64,000 nucleotides of DNA from Luzula sylvatica (GCA_946800325.1 OX326960.1:18928393-18992392), one strand, 5' to 3'; shown: positions 1-11,900, numbered from the stretch's first letter. The notes: generated by a model from the letters alone, not told the origin. Numbers and translations: made by a program.

Positions 1-1
1 T

Positions 2-2096
2 TGATTTAAATTTATTTTGTTTAAAATTATTTTGTTTAAATTGTTTATGTGTGTTGGTGAAATTTTTGGGAGGCCCTTGTTGATATGAAGCTTCGGTGTA
101 GTTTGTCACTTCATAGAAATACCCATTTGGTCCCCTTTTGAACAAACAACCGGTTCTTCCCAAATTAGTATGTCTAGGTTGTGAATTTTGTGTAAAATAA
201 TTTTTCCTATAATTATTATTGACACGTTTAGGTGGTTCATTTTTAGCATATTTACCTTTGTTGTAGTCATGGTACATGAAAGCATTTCCATGACTACTTA
301 ATTTATTGTTTTCCCATTTAGATTTTTGATTTTGAGATATTGAAAAATCGGGTTTATTACCGTTATTTTTCTTATATCCTAAACCGGATTTGTCATTTGG
401 CTTTTGTCCTATCAATGACGATCTTAAAACATCATCCAATGAAGGAGGACTCAATGCAATATTTGCACAAGCCTTCTTCAGGGATTCATTTTCAACTTTA
501 AGAATTTGAATTTCGACTTTTAGATGAGAAATCTCACCTTTTAGGGTTTGACACTCACACTTTGAAAAACCTTTAAATTCATTTAATTGAGTTTTATATG
601 CCAAAATGGATAGCTCAAGAGAGGCTACCTTATCCTTGAGAGCTTGTGTTGGGCTCTCAAGTTTACCCTCATTTAGTTGAGAGTTCCCTTCATCTCTAAG
701 AAACTCGTCACAAGAGTCGAGTTCTAGTTTGAATGCGGGAGAAAATTTAGATTTATGTATTGATTCTATGTCAAGCAGAGAGTATGTACGTACCTCATGA
801 CATTGGTCATGTGTTGAGCTGGTATTGGGAGTGGATGGTTCCGAGTCCACAACCATGGGCGTGTGATGTGTAGTAGTTAGACCTCGTTCAATACGAAGAG
901 ATTTGATGGCCGCTTCCATTGCGCTCATTAGTGGAGGATCGATCCTTACCATGAGAGCACGGTTTGCGGTGTGTCGACTTGACGGACCATCCGGGTCGGA
1001 TGATGAGCTTGATCCGTCCGTTTCTCCCCATCTACAATCGACGTTAGCTTTATACGCCTTTTTCTTATTGATTTCTTTACCTTTGTAGTTTTGACGATTT
1101 TCTCGCCCCTTGTCCTTGTATCTTCTTTCGTATCGGGGCTCTCGCCTTTCCCGATCCTTGTGGTCCTCATCCTTTTTGATCCACCTCGAATTTTCCGGAT
1201 GGAGAGTCCAACATGACTCCATCATGTGTCCAATTTTCTTGCACCAAAAGCAATGGAGCTTTAGCCCCTTTTGTTTCCGATTCTCGTTGAATCGCTTCTC
1301 GTCCCTTTGCCACTCTAGGAGTCGCAACGTGAGATCATCCATTTCATTGTCGTCATTGCTTGCATTCAAGGCGGGCAAAGCTACGGTTTTGGAGTGAGGA
1401 GAGGGTATGTAGATTCCTTGTTCTTCATCGAGTTGCTTGAGTCGAATCTCGAAATTTCGGAATTGACTTACCAATTCTTCAGGCGTGAGGTCATGTGAAG
1501 CTACTGCTGTACCTAAAGCTACACGTAAAGATTCCCAACTACGGGGAATAGATTGAAGTAATCTAGCAATAATTCTATCATCAGTAAGAGGTGCATTTTG
1601 GGTGGCATATCGGGTTTTTAGTACATTGATTTTTGCCCAGATTTTATCAACGGACTCTCCCTCAATCATTCGGAGATTGTTGAATTCTTGTTCAAGTCCG
1701 ATGATATTAGTTCTTCTCATTTGAGATGTGCCCTCGTATCTCTCATTGAGCATACGCCACATTTCATATGAGTTTTCACAATGATCAACTAGCGATCCGA
1801 TAGAACTAATTACGTTGTTCAGTATTAAGTTTTGAGCGTAAATGTCATTAGTTCTATCTTCCCTAGTTTGAGCAGGGTAGGTTACATTTCCGTCCGTGTC
1901 AACCTCTTGGGCCAAGACAAATCCTCGTAACACTACCTTGTCAAGTCCTTGGAGAGCGAATGCATTTAGCATGCAATTTCTTCCAAGAACTCCAATTGGT
2001 TCCATCTAATTCACGTGAGTTTGATATATTTGATTTGGGTACGGTATTTATCGGATTTATCGATGAGTTTTGTACAATAGGATTAATTTCGGTCAT
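2..2096 (-). CDS. copia Gag polyprotein start, 3'-partial and frameshifted
   Basis: Gag packages the element RNA into virus-like particles. From the ATG at 2005 the frame is open to the window edge (about 668 residues). Residues 1-230 look like the plant UBN2/retrotransposon-gag region, followed by a charged linker, a CX2CX4HX4C zinc knuckle at residues 252-265, and a heptad-rich, probably coiled-coil stretch at about 450-515. The likely native start is the ATG at 2096 in another frame: it opens 54 nt after the PBS and encodes the family hallmark LDGTNWSSWK before stopping near 1935. The two frames overlap, and the homologous reading switches from one to the other near 1965-1980, so a 1-nt frameshift breaks the gene. 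The frame continues left, as expected for a fused gag-pol. Confidence 0.82.
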
Positions 2097-2149
2097 TTGA
2101 TCGTTAAGTACAAGTTATCCCTAATACTCAAAGAGATGGTTAGTACCTT

Positions 2150-2161
2150 GCTCTGATACCA
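2150..2161 (-). other. primer-binding site (tRNA-iMet) of copia element
   Basis: Read on the minus strand this is TGGTATCAGAGC, the standard plant copia PBS complementary to the 3' end of initiator tRNA-Met. It lies 2 nt inside the LTR end at 2164, which fixes both the LTR boundary and the orientation. Confidence 0.93.
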
Positions 2162-2745
2162 ATTGTTGGTTAATTCTCACCTAGAGGGGGGTAAATTTGG
2201 CAATCTAACTTACACGTAGTTTAGATTTAAACCTAATTTAAGGTGCGGAATAAATAATAATTTAGATGATAAAGATGATACCGTACAAACACTTTGACAC
2301 AAGATGTTTGTTTACGAAGTTCGGTAGGTGGTTGCTTTGTAGCTTTAACTCACCCTTTACTCGCTTAATTGACCGACTCAATTATTTGCGAGTACCTACG
2401 TCTCCGGGAATGCCTTGTGCCTCTTTTTGGCTTTCGATTGAATTCCAACTCAACTCGATTACAAGGATTTGCCTAGATCGATTTACACGCTTCTATCGAT
2501 CTATAGCTTAGGCTCTTTACAATTTGTTGCACTAGCCTATTACACTTTTTCACTAATCGAGCTACAACGTGATCGGTCACGTGAGTGGGATACGATTAGT
2601 GGAGAATATCGAAAGTAGATCAACGATCTAAAGAGGTTTCTCAAGCTATCAATGGATATAGATAATCACAGCTTAGGGTTTCTCTCTTTTTAGGTTTGAA
2701 TGTTTTTAAAATCAAGGAGTGGGAGAGAGAGACCCATGAAGGATT

Positions 2746-2754
2746 CTATTTATA
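2746..2754 (-). promoter_or_regulatory. TATA box of copia LTR
   Basis: TATAAATAG on the minus strand, embedded in a CT/GA-rich context. It lies downstream of the repeated U3 block and upstream of the predicted R-U5, as expected for the pol II start of the element. Confidence 0.6.
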
Positions 2755-2779
2755 CTCTCTATAGAAATCCTTCAGAAAA

Positions 2780-3240
2780 CTTGTAGTGCGTTCGAACGCA
2801 TAAAGTCCATTCAGAACGCACTTGTAGTTTGCACTAGCCGTTTCAAAATAACGTGCAAGTACATCTTGGGTCCGTTCGAACGGACAATGTCCGTTCGTAA
2901 CGGACTCAATTATACATAGCATTTTGCGTTCACAGGAAGAAGAGTCCGTTCAACGCACTGAAAAGTAGGTGAACGGATTCCAGGTTGTCCGTTCGAACGC
3001 ACATGTGAGTTCGTTCGAACGCACACATCCCTGTTACGTTTTTCCGTTCACAGGAAGGATTGTCCGTTCAACGCACTCATAAGGTGGGTGAACGGATTCT
3101 AATTGTCCGTTCGAACAGACATGATTGTTCGTTCGAACGCACACATCCCTGTGACACGTTTGGTTCTAATCAAGGTTTAAAATTTTGATATGTGGCAAGT
3201 CCGTTCTGAACGGACTTTGAGTTCGTTCAGAACGCACTTC
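2780..3240 (-). repeat. U3 repeat block with palindromic TTCGAA motifs
   Basis: Many copies of GTCCGTTCGAACGCAC-like motifs occur, including a perfect 16-bp palindrome GTCCGTTCGAACGGAC near 2871-2886. Two head-to-tail units of about 118 bp (about 2926-3044 and 3045-3162) share the order CGTTCACAGGAAG, CCGTTCAACGCACT, GTGAACGGATTC, two TTCGAA motifs and CACACATCCCTGT. They lie upstream of the LTR TATA box on the element strand, so they are candidate enhancer repeats. Confidence 0.75.
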
Positions 3241-3571
3241 CTGCTTGACTGAACTCTTTGTTATTTTGAACATGATTTTTCTTGAGTTTTACTAGGTTTG
3301 TACCTATGGATTATTTGTGGCGTATCCCACTCACGGAAGGCTTCAACATCTTGATTCTTGATGTATTCCAATGCCCTTCCTAGTGTTCTTCTTTTCTTGT
3401 TTATCTTGAGACTTCATGTCCTGATTCTTGATGTAATCCAATGAAATCCTCCTTCACAAGTCCTCCTTCATCTTCGTATCGTACCTATGTTATCCTGCAC
3501 TTTTCTGGATGTATACATTAGTAATGACAGTGTTTTGAAATAATCAAACTATCAGGAAATTTGAACCAACA

Positions 3572-5700
3572 GTGTGTACATGTTTTGCTTAAATGAAAAC
3601 ACGGTTATGTGGAAAGGTTCCACAAGACCAATAGTTTATGATTCTATTTACGGTGGCGAGTATATTGCGGTTATTAATCGCAAAAGGAAGTGGTATGGAT
3701 CAAGGATACATGACCAAACTCTAGTAGTCACGAGTTATCGGATTTATGGTTGTCTATTGCGTGAGACGCAATAGTACAAGCCAAAAATGCCGAGGTCACA
3801 ACCACTTCTAGCCAATACTCAGAAAATTTCATATGATCCATGAAATTTTGTGAAAAGATGTGATCGTAGGTATTGGAAATGTTCCAATCCTGATGATGAT
3901 TAACACTAGCGGGAACGTGCGGACCCGTTTACAAAACCGCTCTCTCTAGTCGTGCGTGACTGTCATGCGATGACTATGGGTATGGAGATACCTAGAGGAG
4001 GAGGAAGAGAGTAGAGTGTAGTTATCTAATACGATAGTCCTCGCAGGTTATGGGTATGGAGATATCCATAGGTAAACGTCGTATCACCCAAATACTTAGT
4101 CCATATGAATGCATCCCTTTTAAAAAAATTTGTTTACTTAAATTAATATGCATTCACCTTATATGAAAACTGTGTGCGGGTTGTGTAATATGATTGTTAC
4201 ACGAACCTTGATTTGAACTTGTGTGGACGTCGACATGGTTGAGGACCATGTGCAGCAAAACCGTCACACTTAAAGTGTCATTTCTAAACATCCCTAGTCG
4301 CGGATCAGCTTGCTTAAGAGAGAACCATTTCTATTATTAGATAATAGACTGAACGCGTACACTAGTACGTTTGCCGAGGAGATGATTATGTTTTGCTAAT
4401 CATGGGACAAGGTGCTTGTCGAATCGGTAACGTAGATATATGTTAGGTTACATGTATTGGATATGACCGAAGCCGCGAGACCATGACATGGTTTAGTCAT
4501 TATAGATGGACTTGCGACGGATGGGGTTTTAGGTTCTTCAAACTTGAGGGGATCATTGATTGAGTTACGTGCGTAACACAATGATTTGATATGATCTTAC
4601 GCTCACCGTAACAGGGAGTTAAAAGGCTCATCATTGGGTATTGTCCGAAACACGGAATTCAATGTGAGTCTCCAAGATAGGAATTGTTTATTATGAAAGG
4701 AAAATATATCTCTTAGGCGCCGCTCGATGAGTCGATTAACGAAAACTGTGGCCACAGTCAATGATATTAATGGTTAATATCGATTGAAATTTGTTAACTC
4801 AACTCGGAATCGGGGAATAAGTGTAGTTAATCAAATTATAAGGATGGCTATTACCATGCCTTTTGATTAACGGATATCGCAAACAAGAGAACTAGCAACC
4901 GCTATTCGAGATAGGCACAATGATCACAATCATTATTCGTTTAACATGGGTAGCTATGATGGAGTGACTAGATCCCGCTCATGAGATTGTAGGTATTGGA
5001 AACAACCTACTGCCATCGTTAAGTCGAACCTACATGGTCACACAACGAGTCGTACTAAGTCGGGCTTGATCATAAAATTGGCACATTGGATGTGCATAGC
5101 TTGGTATTTGATACGCGAGCTATATTCTCTAAAATCATGCGTATTGGATATGCATGAGTACCTTTTAGGTAGATCTGAAATTGAGTGGGAGACTGAAGGA
5201 AATACAGTTTCAGGATCAACCGTAAAAGTGTACACAAGGATAAACGAATGTAGTCGTACATTCGTGGCCATAACTGTCAGTGGGAAAATCCGATTTGAAT
5301 GGTTCAAATTGGGTTAGATAGATAATTAGATTATCGATAACTTTCATGTAGAAATATATTTCAGATGAACGAAGTATCAGTGTCGTTTATGTGAAATACC
5401 GAAAGGGTGCAACAGTATGACATACAGTTAGTAAAACAGTCATAACTTTTATATACGAACTCCAATTGGGCTGGGCCAAATTGGGTTGTGTATATAATGA
5501 GATTAGCAACAACTTTCATGTTGGGTGATTTTCTGTCAGAGAAATTTATCAATTTCGTCTGGACAGAATACTGAACAGGTTCATGCACTTTTCTGTGTGA
5601 AAGGATGTATATTGGATATACATGCCTTTTGGCTAATCCTAATCCTATTAGATATAAATAGGATACTTTCTCTCTCATCCTGATCATACTATTGAGATTA
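3572..5700 (+). mobile_element. family-B copia-type retrotransposon, 3' fragment (left copy)
   Basis: The segment matches the reverse complement of 8985-10260 over about 1.3 kb with small indels. Its 5000-5700 part matches the reverse complement of 12440-12925, which is LTR. It therefore carries the 3' end of the internal region (3572-4988) and most of a 3' LTR in plus orientation. No intact pol or gag domain can be read. The short frame at 3574-3774 has a counterpart in the other copy at 10129-10347, so it may be decayed coding sequence, but I do not recognise it. The left end is broken by the copia insertion at 3571 and the right end by the gypsy element near 5700. Confidence 0.75.
4989..5700 (+). 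repeat. family-B 3' LTR, truncated
   Basis: It starts TGTAGG directly after GAGAT, the usual end of a copia polypurine region, and the other copy ends CCTACA. It contains GATATAAATAGGA near 5653, a TATA box shared with the LTR at 12436-12447. Similarity to the other LTR stops just after the following TCTCTC stretch, so the LTR is cut at about 5680-5720. Confidence 0.65.
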
Positions 5701-6114
5701 TTATTCTGCCCAATACACAAGAAAAAGAGCAAATTCAGATTTCTTCAAATTCGTGACCAAAATTCGTGACCAAAATTCTGTGTGAAAGGATGTATATTGG
5801 TATGGGTTGGAATCCCAATAGATTTCTTCAAATTCGTGACCAAAATTTCCAAAACATTTTGCAACATTCAATTTTGAGAGTAAAAATCGTATTAAAATGA
5901 AATTTTGTTTGAAAAACAACGATTTGTTTCAAATGAGGTGGAGAAAAATCTTTTTTTGCAATTTTGTCCTTAGTTGAAAACTAGACGTGCTCCGAGATTT
6001 AAGTTTCATCAATTTTCTATTTTATTCGCAGAAAAAGGGAAAAATAATAAATAAAAAAAAATTCCCAATATTTTTCGTTTTAATTTGGGCACATGCAGGT
6101 TCAAAGGTTGTGTT

Positions 6115-6115
<1 letters not shown>

Positions 6116-6153
<38 letters not shown>
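6116..6153. repeat. poly-C tract, 38 nt
   Basis: An unbroken run of C, i.e. G on the element strand, follows the GAGGACAAG block of the gypsy element, where such elements often carry a short GTGGGGG run. It looks like a slippage expansion of that run. Its length in the assembly may not be exact. Confidence 0.9.
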
Positions 6154-6296
6154 ATACTTATGGTTTTACTTGTCCTCAAGTATATGGAATAGAGAATGTA
6201 AAAATAGGGTAATGAAAAGATACAACCTTTGATGCGTGGGCTTGCCTCCCTCGCTAGCGCTCTCGTTTATTGGTCTCGAGCTCGACCATGCTGGTG

Positions 6297-7298
6297 TTAC
6301 CCTCCTTGAAAGTTGAACGAGGAGCTCACTTGGATCGCTCTTTTTCGACCGCCTCGGAGTGCTCCTTTCGAAACGTTGGAGAATATGGCACTCAATGCTT
6401 GGTTTAATCGTTTTGCGCATGTCAAAATTGGTTCCAAGGGCATCCTTATCTCGCTTCGAATCAATTTGTATACAGGTCTTTGGCGAAGCGGAGTGGTAAG
6501 TGGCGTCAGTGTCTCGATGTTATTTGTTTTTCTTGATAAATCTACACAAGGAGAAATTCTTTCATGAGAGGCATCATAGTTCTTATTTGAATTTAAATCG
6601 ATGCTAAACGGAAAGAATTCACCTTGGAGAGTTGGAGAGTTTTCTTCTTGCTTGGTTTCGTCGTTTGGAGTGAGTTGAACCACCATTTGGAGAGTTGAGT
6701 CCACCGACTCCTCTTCTTCTTCTTCCAAGACCGTCTCGATGCTTTCTTCGAATCCTCCCATACTTGAACTCTCGAATTTGAATTTGTATTCATCCGTGTA
6801 GTCATCGTAAATCGGGTCTCTGATTAGCTCGAATCCTTTGGCCTTTGGGAATTCGTGTTCGCGTGGGGGAGGTTCGTCTATTGGAATGAGAGAAATAGTG
6901 GACCTTAGCTCGATGCCTTCTTCGAATCCCCCCACACTTGAACTCATGCCACTTTCAATCTCTACGATCTCTTCTTTGGAATATTTTTGGCTAAAATCTT
7001 GTATCATTGCCATCATTTCCTCCATCATTCTTTTCAATTCTTGGTATTGATCGTCGTTTTGGAATTGAAAGGGTGAATTTTGGTTTTCGATTTCGAGTTG
7101 AGATTCGTCTATGGGGTTTGGTGGAATCGTTGAGAGCAATTCATCTTCTTCTTCTCTCAAATCTTGCTCTTCTAGCTCCAATCGAGCAATTTCTTTCTCT
7201 ATGAAATCTTGGTCCGACATGGATTCGGGATATCCCATTTCGATCTTCGCTAGTTGCATCCCTTCCCGAAGCGTTAAAGGTCTCTCTTGATTGTCCAT
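6297..7298 (-). CDS. single ORF of the gypsy derivative, function unknown
   Basis: 333 residues from the ATG at 7298. The frame is open 29 codons further to 7385, but 7298 is the more natural start (MDNQERPLTLREG). The protein is acidic and rich in Glu, Asp and Ser. It begins with a helical Glu-rich stretch (about 15-60), has low-complexity Glu runs near 190, and ends in a basic segment (RGGRKRAIQVSSSF). No zinc knuckle, protease or polymerase motif is present. It occupies the place of gag, 120 nt downstream of the PBS, and may be a diverged or replaced gag. The intact frame suggests the copy is not very old. I do not recognise a family. Confidence 0.6.
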   Translation of the reverse strand: MDNQERPLTLREGMQLAKIEMGYPESMSDQDFIEKEIARLELEEQDLREEEDELLSTIPPNPIDESQLEIENQNSPFQFQNDDQYQELKRMMEEMMAMIQDFSQKYSKEEIVEIESGMSSSVGGFEEGIELRSTISLIPIDEPPPREHEFPKAKGFELIRDPIYDDYTDEYKFKFESSSMGGFEESIETVLEEEEEESVDSTLQMVVQLTPNDETKQEENSPTLQGEFFPFSIDLNSNKNYDASHERISPCVDLSRKTNNIETLTPLTTPLRQRPVYKLIRSEIRMPLEPILTCAKRLNQALSAIFSNVSKGALRGGRKRAIQVSSSFNFQGG

Positions 7299-7420
7299 CT
7301 TGTACCTTGCAAAAAAAAGAAAAATTCTCACAATGAGTGAAATATCAAGTTCAAATATATCAAATCGATTTCCAATAACACTCAAGATTGCAAGTATGAT
7401 TTATAATTTCGACTTAAACA

Positions 7421-7442
7421 TTGCTCTCCGGCAGCGGCGCCA
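7421..7442 (-). other. primer-binding site (tRNA-Asp type) of gypsy element
   Basis: On the minus strand it reads TGGCGCCGCTGCCGGAGAGC, close to the complement of the tRNA-Asp 3' end (TGGCGCCGTTGCCGGGGAG) used by Athila/Tat-type elements. It lies 3 nt from the LTR end at 7446. Confidence 0.82.
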
Positions 7443-7445
7443 TTT

Positions 7446-8930
7446 TGATAACGGGTTTTTGGCTAACACTTCGGTTATATCGTTGAATGAAAACACCGTA
7501 AATCAAACAAGAAACATGTGAATACTAAAGATTGTATATACTAAGTATGTAAGGATTCGTTCCACAGGGAGCTATTGCGTCAAAATATGATTAAACTTCA
7601 GATCATTAAAATAATTATTTCGAAGTTTCCAAAATTAATGAAAATTTGTCTAGAGAGAGGTCTGAATATTATAAAACTTATCCTAAAATTTCAAACAATT
7701 TGGACAACGGAATAAAAAGTTATTAACGATTTACAATCAGGTCTCTAAAAAAACAATCTCTGGAAACAGCAGGTTTTCAGTTTAAGTGACAGTTTTCAAA
7801 AATTCATATCAATTCAAATATTTCATGAAATTCAACGATTCAAAAAGTTCCCGAAACTAGAAATAAAGATCTACGCAATGACAGAATTGGTTTTGAGCAG
7901 ATTTGAAAGGGGATCGTGAAAATTGACAAGTTTAGAAGGTTTTAAAAACAAGATTCAAGGGCAATCAAGGCAGTAATTTAAATAAGAAAATCGAATTAAC
8001 ATCTAAAATTCTCAAGTTTATTAATCAACACAAGAATTTATTAAAAGAATCACAACCAAAAACTGAAATAAAAGAAAGAAACCACCTAATCAAGCCCTAG
8101 AACGCCTAGTGACTTGTGTCGATGCCTTCCCGTCGATCCGGTTGAACGCCAACTCGAGTCTCCGTTTCTTCTCACGCGGATCCTCTTCAATTCGTCGAAG
8201 AACGCCTTCCGCACGAATGACCGATCCTTTCCTTGTGTCGAGATGGAGCAAGAACGCCTTAACTCCAATTTCTTCACGTACAACCCTAGGGCGAGAACGC
8301 CTCTACCAACGAGTTGGTCTTGAATTTCACGGTTCTTGGTTGAATCTTGTTTGTTTCTTGGAAGAGTTTGTGGAGAGAGATGGTAGAGAGCTTGCCCCCA
8401 AAGGGGAGAGAAAAGGGGGGGGGGGGGGGGGGGGTGCCCTTGGCCTTAGGGTCTTATTTATAGGCTTGATACTCCTCTTGATTGGAAAGGATAATTATGG
8501 AAGGTTTAGGGGAGCAACAAATCAACTAAGAAGGCAACAAATTAATTTAAAGGATGCCACAAATCAATCTAAAGAAGGCAACAAATTAGCTTGTTGGGGC
8601 TTGTGCATGGGCTGAGAGCTGGGGCTAGGCGTGGACTGTGAGATTTGCCTGCGTGGGCTGTGAATTCTGCCTCTGCGGCCAGGCCCATTGTTGCCCCTGT
8701 GCGTTGCAGCAGTTTGGTGATCTTCTTCTTTTGTTTTTGCCTTTCCCGCCTCGATCTTTCACCGAATATATCAATGTGATATATCGTTTTGACTGGCTTC
8801 GGCATGCCGGAGGCAATGGTGCTGACCAAATTCCCAAATTATTCCTCTATCTCCTGAAAATGGGCAAAGAACACATTAGTGTAGAAATATTCATGATGTT
8901 TGAAATATGTATCAGAAAAGCATAGAATAT
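7446..8930 (-). repeat. 5' LTR of gypsy element
   Basis: The inner end is set by the PBS (plus strand TGATAACGGG, i.e. CCCGTTATCA on the element strand). On the minus strand it holds a TATA box CTATAAATAAG (about 8452-8462), a C-rich run, an R-U5 region and, near the end, the string CACAGGGAGC on the plus strand. The outer end near 8930 is estimated from where family-B similarity resumes, and no clean TG..CA pair was found there. The open plus-strand frames at 8109-8837 are not genes. Confidence 0.6.
8415..8434. repeat. poly-G tract, 20 nt, inside gypsy LTR
   Basis: A run of G between AGAGAAAA and TGCCCTTGG, about 20 bp from the LTR TATA box. It is a slippage-prone homopolymer like that at 6116-6153, but with C on the element strand. 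Confidence 0.88.
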
Positions 8931-11900
8931 AACTTCACAAGGGCTAAAATCCCTAAATAAGATTCGTAAAACGCGTTCCATTTGCCTCACATCACTCGAA
9001 TAGCGGTAACTAGTTCTCTTGTTTGCGATATCGGTTAATCAAAAGGAATGGTGGTAGTCATCCTTGTATCTTGATTAACTATACTTATTTCTCGATTCCG
9101 AACTGAGTTAACAAATTACAATCGATATTAACCCTTTAATATCATTGACTATGGCCAAAGAGATATCTCTTCCTTTCGGAATAAACAATTCCTATCTTGG
9201 AGACTCATATTGAAATCCGTGTTTCGGACAATACCCAATGATGACCGTTTTGGCCCCCTGTTACGGTGAGCGTAAGGTCATATCAAAGTATTGTGTTACG
9301 CACGTAACGCAATCAATGGTCCCCTCAAGTATGAAGAACATAATACCCTACCCGTCGCGAGTCCATCTATAATGACTAAACCATGTCATGGTCTCGCGGC
9401 TTTGGTCATATCCAATATATGTCACCTAGCATATATCTACGTTCCCGATTTGACAAGCTCCTTGTCCTATGATTAGCAAAACATAATCATCTCCTCGGCT
9501 AACGTACTAGTTTACACCTTGTCCATCTATAATGACTAGGGATGTTTAGAAATGAAACTTTAGGTGTGACGGTTTCGCTGCACATAATCACGTATTATGC
9601 CGACGTCCACACAAGTTCAAATCAGGGTTCATCTAATCAAATTACACAACCCGCACACAGTTTTCATATGAGGTGAATGCATATTAATTTAAGTAAACAA
9701 AATTTTTAAAGGGATGTATTCATATGGATTAAGTATTTGTGTGATACAACGTTTACCTATGGGTATCTCCATACCCACAACCTGCGAGGACTATCGTATT
9801 AGATAACTACACCCTACTCTCTTCTTCCTCCTCTAGGTATCTCCATACCTATAGTCATCGCATGACAGTCACGCGCGACTAGAGAGAACGGTTTTGTAAA
9901 CGGGTCCGCACGTTGCTGCCAGTGTTATTCTTCATCAGGTTTGAAACATTTCCAATACCTTCGATCACATCTTTTCACAAAATTTCCTAGATCAAATGAA
10001 ATTTTCTGAGTATTGGCTAGAAGTGGTTGTGACCTCGGAATTTTTGGCTTGTACTATTGCGTATCACGCAATACACAACCACAAATCCGATAACTCGTGA
10101 CTACTCGAGTTTGGTCATGTATCTTTGATCAACACCTCTTCCTTTTGCGACTAATAACCACAATATACTCACCTCCGTAATAGAATAAACTACTGGTCGT
10201 GTGGAACCTTTCCACATAACCATGTTTTCCTTTAAGCAAAACATGTACACGCTTTGTGATCATAAGTCGTGCTACATATTTGGACGTGCTAAATATTTGG
10301 AAACTGTTGTTGTAATTATAACTCTTTATAACCAACACGTCCTCCACACCATTATAGATAAAATATAATCTTGAATTCTTTCACAAAGTATTCAAGGATA
10401 AACTTCACCGCTATCAATACAAATCCCGATGGGTTTAAATATACATAACCATTATGTATATATATGTATAACCTTTATACATTCGCAATAATTAGTTTCA
10501 TGTAATCGCATTACATTCAAACTCGTGTGATTCCCTTGGATTTTATTAACGGTAAATTAGATGCTTTATCCGTACGACACATATCCACATACATATCATG
10601 GCATACATAATAGATTCTCACATCAAAATATGAAGCATCATATCATTTCTATTTTTGCGCTGCTTGATGTCTCACATCGAGCCACAAAAATGTATGCCAT
10701 TCGACATCTCGATTTAACTCCTCCAAGGAGTTATATGTTGAAAACTATTTTCAACAATATGTCGATATACATGTGATAAAATAGAATGAGGAACTTCTTA
10801 GATCTATCCTAGAGATCTTCACGGTTAATTCATAAGCGGTCTCGCCTAAATCCTTTGTCGTTAAAAGAAATATAGCACGGCTCCCACTAACCTTCATGTG
10901 TTAATCAAAGACCCATAAGGCGTCTCAAAATTAACCTACTCTTTGAGACGCATTGAATCATTCAACGCGTTCTAGCTCTTGAAACTATTTCTTGAGCGTT
11001 GCGTTTTACTTTCATATACACCCGAATTCTGAAAAGAATTTTTAAGAAATTTGCGTCTACACATGCCACCACAAGGCACGTAATATCGTTCGATTCCTTC
11101 TTAAAGTTTATCGAACCCGGCTTTCTCTAAAGCCAAAGCATCGAGCCCTGAATCTACCATTTCTGTGTCCAACACGTTCCTTTAAGTCTAAGAACTATTC
11201 TTTCACTATCAAGGTTAATTACGGTAATTCCGGCCCGAAAGCCATCTATCATATCGATCTCATCGATATATTTGGTGTTGCTAGAAAACATAATTCTAAA
11301 CGGATGATGAAGATTAAGCTCCTAACCGTGCGTACTTAATATATATGCTTATATGATGAATAAATGACAATGTTATTTTATCGAATCGATAACCTTCATA
11401 CCGATACAGGACTCCAAGTCCATAACACTCAAGATCCATATTTCGCAATCCTCCCACAAGTGATGAAGGCCTATCGAGTGAGATCTCGCTTATTTACGTA
11501 GGATTAATATCCAATCGTATCCACTACGACTCTTGAACCTTTATAGAATTTCGGTGATGGATCGTATCACATACAATCCCAGTTCCGTGTGTGCATTCTA
11601 ACTATGCCCCGAACTCCAATCGGATTGGTTTGGACGGTTAAGTCATAACCATATCAAACGTATCGTTCAAGTGAATTCCACTTGTGATTTTCTGCAGATT
11701 TCGCCGTTTCTTCCGTTTTCGCTCGTTTCTAAAACAATAAATCATGAAACTTTTTCACGATCATTCCTAGATACTCTCAATCAACTTTTGATTGATCTCT
11801 AGTGAATTCCACTTGTGATTTTAACAAAATTTGACTTTCTCTATATGTAACATCATGCAAACGGGTACGAACTTTGATAACCCATACGTATATCAAATAT

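Larger units (their letters stand above)
1..3571 (-). mobile_element. Ty1/copia LTR retrotransposon, 5' part (runs off left edge)
   Basis: On the minus strand the order is one complete LTR (3571 to 2164), a 2-nt gap, a primer-binding site matching the 3' end of initiator tRNA-Met, a short leader, then a gag reading frame with a CCHC zinc knuckle. This is the start of a Ty1/copia-class element. The pol region and the other LTR lie beyond position 1. The right LTR end abuts sequence of another retrotransposon family at 3572, and the matching family-B copy near 10260 continues past the equivalent point, so this element appears to have inserted into an older family-B copy. A target duplication cannot be checked without the left LTR. 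Confidence 0.88.
2164..3571 (-). repeat. 5' LTR of copia element, 1408 bp
   Basis: The LTR is bounded by matching termini: plus strand TGTTGG at 2164 and CCAACA at 3566-3571. It is placed by the PBS 2 nt away. On the minus strand U3 is at the right (palindrome-rich repeats), a TATA box at 2746-2754 follows, and R-U5 runs to 2164. A small direct repeat built on TTCTTGATGTA occurs near 3355 and 3425. Confidence 0.88.
5700..8935 (-). mobile_element. non-autonomous Ty3/gypsy (Athila/Tat-like) element, truncated
   Basis: Minus-strand order: an LTR ending at 7446, a tRNA-Asp type PBS (7421-7442), one ORF (6297-7298), then the block GGGAGGCAAGCCCACG (about 6237-6252) and TTGAGGACAAGTAAAACC before a poly-G tract. 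From memory, the last two blocks resemble sequences that follow the ORFs of Athila/Tat-lineage elements. There is no protease, RT, RNase H or integrase frame, so this is a LARD or TR-GAG type derivative. A second LTR is not visible at 5700-6000, so the 3' end is lost. Both edges lie in family-B sequence. Exact ends are uncertain by tens of bases. Confidence 0.72.

Noticed and set aside
5987..6232. 81-codon frame with a poly-proline stretch
   Set aside because: The prolines are the translation of a 38-nt C homopolymer in a retrotransposon.
8086..8837. Overlapping plus and minus frames up to 168 codons
   Set aside because: They lie in the gypsy LTR, cross a poly-G run and show no domain.
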